Assembly (NCBI GenBank): GCA_002167825.1
Contig: NHBS01000052.1
Coordinates: 1-5,098 of the forward strand
Direction: 5' to 3'
Length of the DNA stretch: 5,098 nt
Source: Pelagibacteraceae bacterium TMED13
GTDB lineage: Bacteria; Pseudomonadota; Alphaproteobacteria; Methylaequorales; Methylaequoraceae
Position numbers and translations under genes: made by a program. Below, in pieces: positions 1 through 5,098 of the stretch (its first letter is position 1; each line of letters starts with the position of its first letter). Under the pieces are notes generated by a model. The model was not told the DNA's origin. It was given only the letters and a program-made list of their open reading frames with translations, and did not search any database.

Positions 1-69
1 GATCAATATTCTGAAATCTTAGTTGCATTATCAGTCATAAACGATAAAAAGGAATTTAGAATATTATAA
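1..69 (+). CDS. Possible 3' end of an upstream gene (partial, unidentified)
   Basis: The frame beginning at base 1 is open for 22 codons and stops with TAA at 67-69. The other two forward frames both close within the first 21 bases. The readable tail ends in NDKKEFRIL, a charged, Lys-rich end like those of the neighbouring proteins. It stops 19 bases before the next ATG, which would fit an upstream gene of the same operon. I do not recognise the family. The stretch is short enough to be open by chance, so this is only a possible gene end. Confidence 0.35.
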   Translation, partial: DQYSEILVALSVINDKKEFRIL

Positions 70-76
70 ATTTCTT

Positions 77-82
77 AGGGAG
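77..82 (+). promoter_or_regulatory. Shine-Dalgarno site of the MxaD-like gene
   Basis: AGGGAG lies six bases before the ATG at 89. It is the clearest ribosome binding site in the window and fixes the start of the MxaD-like gene. The other genes here begin at overlaps or short spacers with weak or no such site. Confidence 0.7.
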
Positions 83-88
83 TTATTT

Positions 89-613
89 ATGTTAAAAATA
101 CTATTGAGTTTTTTTGTTATTTTGCTTTTTAATCAGAGTTCATTAGCGCATGGGCCATCACGACAAAAAGTTTCTTTAAAATTAGATATTAAAGCCCCTG
201 CATCTAAAGTTTGGGGTATTGTTTCGAATTTTGAAGAGTTTGTTTGGAATAAAGAAGTAGAAAAGTCTGAATCTAATGGAAATAATGTTGGTTCTGAAAG
301 AGTTGTAAGCTTTAAAAATGGATCAAAGATTAAACAAAAATTAGAAAAGATAAATGCCGAAAAAATGATGGTTAGTTGGCGCATCATCGAAACCGATAAT
401 AAAGCTTTACCAGTTAACAGTTATGCTGCAAAAATATTTGTCAAAAGTGTTGACTCAAACACTACTAATATTATCTACAAGTCCGGTTTTTATAGAGGAT
501 TTATGGGAAATGATCCTCCAGCAGAACTAAATGATGAAAACTCAAAAATTAAAGTTACTAAATTTATAGAAGGCAACTTAAAAGGTTTAAAAAGAATTGC
601 TGAAGGTAATTAG
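89..613 (+). CDS. MxaD-like exported SRPBCC-family protein
   Basis: This 174-residue protein starts with a hydrophobic signal peptide (about residues 1-20). A likely cleavage site follows SLA, leaving a mature N-terminus HGP, so it should act in the periplasm. The rest reads as one SRPBCC/START-like domain: an AP..VW segment at 36-42 opens it, followed by alternating beta-strand stretches and a C-terminal helix around 150-172. From memory of the family, the AHGP start, the ALPVNSY segment (106-112) and the FYRG...NDPPAELND segment (134-149) match MxaD-type proteins. Those are encoded in methanol dehydrogenase clusters and are thought to aid electron transfer from the PQQ enzyme to its cytochrome c. 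Length is normal for that family. The start is supported by AGGGAG at 77-82. Its last 17 bases overlap the next gene, also an exported protein. The fold call is firm; the methanol dehydrogenase role is inference, since no xoxF or mxaF lies in the window. Confidence 0.85.
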   Translation: MLKILLSFFVILLFNQSSLAHGPSRQKVSLKLDIKAPASKVWGIVSNFEEFVWNKEVEKSESNGNNVGSERVVSFKNGSKIKQKLEKINAEKMMVSWRIIETDNKALPVNSYAAKIFVKSVDSNTTNIIYKSGFYRGFMGNDPPAELNDENSKIKVTKFIEGNLKGLKRIAEGN

Positions 614-1133
614 CTCAATAATTTTTACTCTTTTTAATCTTGGTTCATTACACTCTCAAGAATCATTTTCATATGCTTTTATAACAAATCAAGAAAGTAA
701 CAAAGTTGATGTCATAGATTTAATACAAAAGAAAAAAATTAAAGAAATAAATGTTGGAAGTAAACCTGCAGGAATCGCAATTGATTCGATTAACAGACAA
801 GTATATATCAGTAATCCAGAAAGTGGAAATGTAACACAAATAAATGTAAAAAACTTTAAAACTCAAAACTTCAAATCTGGTTCAAGTCCACTTGGGATTT
901 TTTATTCTGAAAATAAAAATACTGTAGTGGTGAGCAATTGGTATTATAATCAAATATCATTAATAAAAATAGTTGATCAAAAAAGTACTGATCAAAAAAT
1001 TATAAGGGTTGGCACCTCACCGTCTGGTATTTACATTTCGGAAAAAAATAAAGAAATTTATGTTGCTAACAGAGAAGATAATAATATTTATGTGATTGAT
1101 TCCGACAAACTTCTTTTAAAAAAAAAAAATTAA
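597..1133 (+). CDS. YncE/YVTN-type beta-propeller protein, N-terminal part (frameshifted gene)
   Basis: This reading frame gives 178 residues and ends early at TAA 1131-1133. It starts with a signal peptide (about residues 1-20, cleavage near LHS|Q), so the product is probably periplasmic. It then runs through propeller blades of about 41-44 residues with the repeated pattern YV(S/T/A)N...N.I.VID followed by I.VG..P.GI. Blades 1-3 are complete and blade 4 is cut. The frame is lost in a run of twelve A's at 1118-1129; the next frame carries on with the rest of blade 4 and three more blades to 1563. The start is TTG at 597: the frame is closed by TAA at 588-590, no ATG or GTG lies at a sensible place, and AAAGG at 581-585 could serve as a weak, distant binding site. 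It overlaps the MxaD-like gene by 17 bases. Related propellers are found beside PQQ-dependent dehydrogenases, which fits that neighbour. The exact role is unknown. Confidence 0.8.
   Translation: MLKVISSIIFTLFNLGSLHSQESFSYAFITNQESNKVDVIDLIQKKKIKEINVGSKPAGIAIDSINRQVYISNPESGNVTQINVKNFKTQNFKSGSSPLGIFYSENKNTVVVSNWYYNQISLIKIVDQKSTDQKIIRVGTSPSGIYISEKNKEIYVANREDNNIYVIDSDKLLLKKKN
974..999 (+). repeat. Short in-frame direct repeat in propeller blade 3
   Basis: The 11-mer TGATCAAAAAA occurs at 974-984 and again at 989-999, 15 bases (five codons) apart. In the protein it gives DQK-ST-DQK in the outer part of blade 3. This looks like a small in-frame duplication that lengthened a loop. It does not disturb the reading frame. 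Confidence 0.6.
1118..1129 (+). other. Twelve-A run at the frameshift point
   Basis: Twelve consecutive A's follow TTTT in the sequence coding for the end of blade 4. As written, the codons are TTA AAA AAA AAA AAT TAA, which stops. With eleven A's they would be TTA AAA AAA AAA ATT AAT, which continues into the conserved IN-VG turn. Runs of this length are known hot spots for sequencing indels, replication slippage and RNA polymerase slippage in AT-rich bacteria. The sequence alone cannot tell which applies. Confidence 0.9.
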
Positions 1134-1563
1134 TGTTGGAAACGCTCCGTTTGGTGTTTACTCTGAGGAAGAGATTGATTTTTTAATAGTTACCAATGTT
1201 CAATCAAACTCAATTTCTGTGATTAACAAAAATACTCATGATTTAATAAAAACTATAAAAGTTGAAGACTGGCCTTATCAAGCTGTCTATGACTTCACAA
1301 AAAATCATTTATATGTTACTAATCAAAGGTCAAATAGTATTTCGATAATAGATATGCAAGATTATAAAATTATAAAAACGATTGATGAGATATGTGAATA
1401 TCCCGAGGGTATTGATATAAGTTATAAGCATAAACTTATAGTTGTTGCTTGTTGGTTCGAAGATAATATTACATTATTAGATTTAGGATCATTAAATGTT
1501 TTAAAAAAAATACAAACATCTGGTGGGCCTAGGGCATTCGGAAAATTTATTTTGGAAAACTAA
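1120..1563 (+). CDS. YncE/YVTN-type beta-propeller protein, C-terminal part (frameshifted gene)
   Basis: This is the second half of the propeller gene, shifted one base forward from the first half. The frame is open from 1120 (after TAA at 1117-1119) to TAA at 1561-1563. Its first residues (KKKINVGNAPFGVY) finish blade 4 exactly where the first part stops. Blades 5, 6 and 7 follow, with the repeats SNSISVI and SNSISII and the blade-closing IKTI twice. Joined with one A removed from the run at 1118-1129, the two parts give 321 residues and seven blades, a normal size for YncE-like propellers. As a separate gene it has no ATG or TTG start in the relevant stretch; the first usable codon is GTG at 1219, inside blade 5, with no signal peptide, so independent translation is unlikely to give a working protein. 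The stop codon overlaps the transketolase ATG by one base (TAATG). Confidence 0.8.
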   Translation, partial: KKKINVGNAPFGVYSEEEIDFLIVTNVQSNSISVINKNTHDLIKTIKVEDWPYQAVYDFTKNHLYVTNQRSNSISIIDMQDYKIIKTIDEICEYPEGIDISYKHKLIVVACWFEDNITLLDLGSLNVLKKIQTSGGPRAFGKFILEN

Positions 1564-3527
1564 TGAATATTAATAATGAAAAAATTTTGATGGAAATGGC
1601 TAATTCTATAAGAGCCTTATCAATTGATGCTATTGAAAATGCAAACTCTGGGCATCCAGGAATGCCAATGGGTATGGCAGATATTGCAACTATCTTGTTC
1701 TCATATTTCTTGAAGTTTGACCCAGATAAACCAAAATGGCTTGATAGAGATCGATTTGTTTTATCTGCAGGACACGGTTCTATGCTTTTGTATGCAATTT
1801 CTTACCTGCTTGGGTATAAAGATTGTAGTCTCAATCAAATAAAAAATTTTAGACAACTCGGAAGTAAAACTGCTGGACATCCAGAATACGGGATGCTAAG
1901 TAGCATTGAAACAACGACAGGCCCACTTGGACAAGGGTTAGCTAATGCAGTTGGGATGGCTATTTCAGAAAAACTTCTAAATGAAAAGTTTGGAAGCCTT
2001 GTTGATCATAAGACATGGGTTATTGCTGGAGATGGTTGTCTTATGGAAGGTATATCTCAAGAGGCGATATCATTAGCCGGACATTTAAAACTAAATAAAC
2101 TTATTGTTTTTTTCGATGATAATAATATTTCAATTGATGGACCTACAGACCTTACTTGTTCAGATAATCAAAAGAAAAGATTTGAAGCATCTAATTGGGA
2201 TACATTTGAAATTGATGGACATAACTTTAAACAAATATTTGATTCTATTTCTAAGGCTATCAAATCTTCAAAGCCTTCATTAATAATTTGCAAAACAATA
2301 ATTGGTTTTGGATCTCCTAATAAGTCTGGAAAAGAAACTTGCCATGGCTCACCCTTAGGCAGTAGTGAAAGTTTATTGACAAAACAGAATATTAATTGGC
2401 CTCATAAAAAGTTTTTTATACCCAAACATATTAAAAACCATTGGCAAAAAGTTTCATTGAGGAATGTAAAAAAAAGGTTGAAATGGGAGAGTAAACTTAA
2501 AAATTCTAAATTGAAAAAGAAGTTTTTAAATCAGTTTAAAACTTTTAATATTAAAAGAAATAGTGATACCGACTATTTCCTCCAGAATATCGTTAAGTCA
2601 AATAATTCTGAAGCAACACGCAAATCATCTCAAAATTGTATTAACTATTTTTATACACAAATTCCTAATCTTTTAGGAGGATCCGCAGATTTAACTGGAT
2701 CAAACTTAACCAAAGTACAATCATCCGTGGTAGGTGGTAAAAACTCAAATTATATTCATTATGGTGTTCGAGAACACCTGATGGCAGCTGCAATGAATGG
2801 AATTTCTGTGCATGGCGGATTTATTCCATATGGTGGAACTTTTTTAGTTTTTTCGGATTACTGTAGAAACGCAATAAGATTATCTGCAATGATGAAACAA
2901 AAAGTAGTATATGTTTTTACGCATGATTCAATTGGGCTTGGAGAAGATGGTCCAACACATCAACCAGTTGAACACCTAGCAAGTCTGAGATCTATACCTA
3001 ATTTGAATGTGTTAAGGCCTTGTGATCAGATTGAGACTTTTGAAGCTTGGGAAATTGCTTTAAATTCTGAAAATAAACCAACAGTATTGGCTCTCTCAAG
3101 ACAAAATTTACCATTGATAAGAAAGGACTTTAAAGTTAATAGGTCAATGATGGGTGCATACCAACTATCAACAAATAAAAATAGTAAATTATCAATATTT
3201 GCAAGTGGTTCAGAAGTAGAAATTGCGGTAAGGATCAGTAAATATCTAAAGGATAATGGTATAAATTCCAATGTGATATCAGTACCATGCACCAGTTTAT
3301 TTGATACCCAGAGTCAACTTTATAAAGATAAAATCCTTAGTAACCTTCCAAGAGTATTTATTGAGGCAGGAAGTTCGAATACATGGTATAAATACTCAGA
3401 TAAAAATGATCTGATATGTGGTGTAAACCATTTTGGAGAATCGGGTAAAGGTAAGGATGTTTATGCTCACTTTGGTTTAGAAGATAAACAAATTTTAAAA
3501 AAAATAATGGTGAAATTTTTTAAATGA
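1563..3527 (+). CDS. tkt: Transketolase
   Basis: This 654-residue, thiamine-diphosphate- and metal-dependent cytoplasmic enzyme moves two-carbon ketol units between sugar phosphates in the non-oxidative pentose phosphate pathway. Length is normal for a bacterial transketolase. The N-terminal cofactor domain shows SGHPG (29-33), AGHG (69-72), GPLGQG (120-125) and the thiamine-diphosphate motif beginning GDG at 156-158 and ending in DNN (186-188), followed by H261 near the substrate channel. A Lys-rich linker spans about 285-345. The pyrimidine-binding domain has R353, GSADLTGSN (373-381), the catalytic Glu in GVREH (E404), THDSIGLGEDGPTHQP (453-468) and LSRQNLP (511-517). A normal C-terminal domain follows. 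All expected active-site residues are present. The ATG at 1563 shares its A with the preceding stop (TAATG), with GGA at 1554-1556 as a modest binding site; Met12 is a less likely start. Its end overlaps pgk by four bases. Confidence 0.97.
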   Translation: MNINNEKILMEMANSIRALSIDAIENANSGHPGMPMGMADIATILFSYFLKFDPDKPKWLDRDRFVLSAGHGSMLLYAISYLLGYKDCSLNQIKNFRQLGSKTAGHPEYGMLSSIETTTGPLGQGLANAVGMAISEKLLNEKFGSLVDHKTWVIAGDGCLMEGISQEAISLAGHLKLNKLIVFFDDNNISIDGPTDLTCSDNQKKRFEASNWDTFEIDGHNFKQIFDSISKAIKSSKPSLIICKTIIGFGSPNKSGKETCHGSPLGSSESLLTKQNINWPHKKFFIPKHIKNHWQKVSLRNVKKRLKWESKLKNSKLKKKFLNQFKTFNIKRNSDTDYFLQNIVKSNNSEATRKSSQNCINYFYTQIPNLLGGSADLTGSNLTKVQSSVVGGKNSNYIHYGVREHLMAAAMNGISVHGGFIPYGGTFLVFSDYCRNAIRLSAMMKQKVVYVFTHDSIGLGEDGPTHQPVEHLASLRSIPNLNVLRPCDQIETFEAWEIALNSENKPTVLALSRQNLPLIRKDFKVNRSMMGAYQLSTNKNSKLSIFASGSEVEIAVRISKYLKDNGINSNVISVPCTSLFDTQSQLYKDKILSNLPRVFIEAGSSNTWYKYSDKNDLICGVNHFGESGKGKDVYAHFGLEDKQILKKIMVKFFK

Positions 3528-4720
3528 TAACTTTAAAAAAAAAATTCTCAGATTCCTATAACTTTTTATATAATAAAAAAGCAATAGTTAGAGTTGATCT
3601 AAATATTCCTATAACGAACGGAAAAATTGTAGACGACACAAGAATTCAGAAAATTATTCCAACGATTAAAATACTTCTTGAAAAAAAAGCCTCAATAGTC
3701 CTTATTACGCACCTCGGCAGACCAAATGGTAATTGGGATGAGAAATTTTCTTTGAAAGAAATAGCATCTGAAGTTTCATTAATAATAGGTGAAGAAATTT
3801 ATTTTGAAAAAATGAATATTAACAAGATCGAATCAGAGTATCTAGATAATCTCTTCAAAGATTTTAAAATAGTTCTTTTAGAAAATATAAGGTTTTATAA
3901 GGAAGAAGAAAAAAACGATAAAAAGTTTGTAAAAAAAATATCATCTTTTGGTGATGTTTTTATCAATGAATGTTTTTCATGCTGCCATAGAAATCATGCA
4001 TCTATTTCAGGAATACCAACTTACTTGCCATCCTTTCCGGGCAAGCTCCTTGAAGATGAAATCCTTAACTTAAAAAATCTTGTACTTTCTTCAAATATTG
4101 AAAATAATATAGCAGTTCTCGGAGGTGCAAAAATATCTACAAAACTAAAAATAATTGACTTCTATGCCAAGAATTACTCTCAAGTTATAATTGGTGGTGC
4201 AATGGCAAATACTTTTTTATCTGCACTTGGAAATGAAATTGGCAATTCATTATATGAAAAGAAAATGGTTAAAACTGCTACTGATTTGCTTTCAATTTAT
4301 GGGGATAAAATCCTTTTACCCAAAGATGTGGTGGTAACTTCAAAAAAAGATGAAAACCTAATGCTTATAAAAAATATTGATGAGGTTGAAAAGGATCATG
4401 TAATCATGGATATAGGTCCACAAACTAGAATGAGTTTTTATAATGAGATAATTAAAGCTGAAAATCTTTTATGGAACGGTCCTTTAGGATTTTTTGAAAA
4501 AACACCTTTTGACGCGGGTACAAACTATGTTTTGAAAGGTGTTAAGAATAATAAATTTAAAAATTTCTTTTCTGTAGCAGGTGGAGGTGATACTATATCG
4601 CTGTTAAAAAAAGGAGGTTTTTTTAACTGTTTTTCCTTTGTATCTACTGGTGGCGGAGCTTTTTTAGAATTTATCCAAAGAGGAAATTCTCTTCCAGGAC
4701 TTAACAGTTTAAATAACTAA
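3524..4720 (+). CDS. pgk: Phosphoglycerate kinase
   Basis: This 398-residue cytoplasmic enzyme transfers phosphate between 1,3-bisphosphoglycerate and ADP (reversible; glycolysis and gluconeogenesis). Length is typical. The N-terminal substrate domain has RVDLNIP (23-29), DDTR (37-40), HLGRP (63-67), ENIRF (120-124) and CHRNHAS (154-160). The C-terminal nucleotide domain has GGAKISTK (200-207), IIGGAMANTF (222-231), LPKDV (265-269), DIGPQT (296-301), WNGPLGFFE (317-325, Glu for ATP), GGGDT (353-357) and STGGGAFLEF (374-383). One small oddity is NECFSCCHR at 148-155, where most family members read NDAF; the Asp-to-Glu change is conservative. The ATG overlaps the tkt stop as ATGA, which suggests coupled translation; no strong Shine-Dalgarno site is seen. 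A run of ten A's (3535-3544) encodes residues 4-7 and leaves the frame intact. The gap gene that often precedes pgk is absent. Confidence 0.97.
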   Translation: MITLKKKFSDSYNFLYNKKAIVRVDLNIPITNGKIVDDTRIQKIIPTIKILLEKKASIVLITHLGRPNGNWDEKFSLKEIASEVSLIIGEEIYFEKMNINKIESEYLDNLFKDFKIVLLENIRFYKEEEKNDKKFVKKISSFGDVFINECFSCCHRNHASISGIPTYLPSFPGKLLEDEILNLKNLVLSSNIENNIAVLGGAKISTKLKIIDFYAKNYSQVIIGGAMANTFLSALGNEIGNSLYEKKMVKTATDLLSIYGDKILLPKDVVVTSKKDENLMLIKNIDEVEKDHVIMDIGPQTRMSFYNEIIKAENLLWNGPLGFFEKTPFDAGTNYVLKGVKNNKFKNFFSVAGGGDTISLLKKGGFFNCFSFVSTGGGAFLEFIQRGNSLPGLNSLNN

Positions 4721-4727
4721 AATTAAT

Positions 4728-5098
4728 ATGGATAAAGAAAAATTGAACTCAATAGCTACTAATTTGTCAAGGCCGCCGAAAGGAATACTAGCTGCAGACG
4801 AAAGTACAAATACAATTACGAAAAGATTTGATTCAATTAATGTGGAGTCAAGCATTGAGAATAGAAGAAAATATAGAGAGTTACTATTTACTTCAGAAAA
4901 TCTTAATAAATATATCAGCGGCGTTATTCTTTATGATGAAACTGTTTATCAGTCGACAAACGATGGAGTTAATTTCCCTCAGTATTTGAAAAGTTTAGGA
5001 ATTATTCCAGGTATAAAAGTTGATACAGGTGCGGTACCTATTGAAAAGAATTCTCCAGAAAAAATTACTGAGGGTCTTGATGGCCTTCAAAAACGTTT
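4728..5098 (+). CDS. Class I fructose-bisphosphate aldolase (5' part, runs off the window)
   Basis: ATG at 4728 opens a frame that stays open to the window end, giving 123 residues plus two bases of the next codon. It matches the class I (Schiff-base, metal-free) aldolases shared by animals, plants and some bacteria: RPPKGILAADEST (15-27), ENRRKYRELLFT (44-55), GVILYDETVYQ (65-75), GIKVDTG (95-101) and the start of a GLDGL motif (116-120). D24 and K97 match known active-site positions. The Schiff-base lysine should lie near residue 230, beyond the window, so it cannot be checked. The enzyme splits fructose 1,6-bisphosphate into dihydroxyacetone phosphate and glyceraldehyde 3-phosphate, or makes it in reverse. 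It starts seven bases after the pgk stop with no visible Shine-Dalgarno site, so it is probably the next gene of the same operon. Confidence 0.93.
   Translation, partial: MDKEKLNSIATNLSRPPKGILAADESTNTITKRFDSINVESSIENRRKYRELLFTSENLNKYISGVILYDETVYQSTNDGVNFPQYLKSLGIIPGIKVDTGAVPIEKNSPEKITEGLDGLQKR

Noticed and set aside
23..67. Possible promoter before the MxaD-like gene (TTGCAT at 23-28 and TATTAT at 62-67)
   Set aside because: The spacing between the two is far too long, and no better -35/-10 pair is seen. In AT-rich DNA a TATTAT alone is not evidence.
133..387. Minus-strand open frame of 84 codons opposite the MxaD-like gene
   Set aside because: It lies wholly inside a well-supported plus-strand gene and shows no recognisable motif or genuine signal of its own; it is a shadow frame.
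1219..1563. Independent short gene starting at GTG 1219
   Set aside because: The same frame is open back to 1120 and continues blade 4 of the propeller. A start at 1219 would begin mid-blade with no signal peptide.
3026..3292. Minus-strand open frame of 88 codons opposite transketolase
   Set aside because: It is fully within conserved transketolase sequence and its translation resembles no family I know; it is a shadow frame.
4700..4730. Terminator or regulatory element between pgk and the aldolase gene
   Set aside because: Only seven bases separate the two genes and no hairpin with a T run is visible.

Overview
The window is AT-rich, strictly plus-strand and almost gap-free coding DNA. It looks like part of a small, streamlined bacterial genome. 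The low GC, the Lys/Asn/Ile-rich proteins, the overlapping genes, the transketolase-phosphoglycerate kinase-class I aldolase order and the alphaproteobacterial flavour of the enzymes suggest a marine alphaproteobacterium of the SAR11/HIMB59/AEGEAN-169 kind. That placement is inference; there is no rRNA or other decisive marker here.

Layout. Bases 1-69 may hold the last 22 codons of an upstream gene. Bases 89-613 encode an exported SRPBCC-fold protein that resembles MxaD, an accessory protein of PQQ methanol dehydrogenase systems. Overlapping its end by 17 bases, with a TTG start, is an exported YncE/YVTN-type beta-propeller gene (597-1563). That gene is split by a frameshift in a run of twelve A's (1118-1129). 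Dropping one A restores one continuous 321-residue protein with seven blades. Next come transketolase (1563-3527), phosphoglycerate kinase (3524-4720) and the first 123 codons of a class I fructose-bisphosphate aldolase (4728 to the window end).

The genes look like one transcription unit. Junctions are a 17-base overlap, a one-base TAATG overlap, a four-base ATGA overlap and a 7-base spacer, with no terminator-like hairpin seen between them. The first two genes point to periplasmic PQQ-dependent (methanol/alcohol) oxidation. The last three are cytoplasmic enzymes that interconvert sugar phosphates and triose phosphates. The glyceraldehyde-3-phosphate dehydrogenase gene that often lies between tkt and pgk in alphaproteobacteria is not here.

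The main point of interest is the A12 frameshift. It could be a sequencing or assembly error, a real loss-of-function mutation, or a gene kept alive by polymerase slippage. The window is otherwise ordinary metabolic sequence, and I found no mobile element, CRISPR array, RNA gene or new defence-like system.
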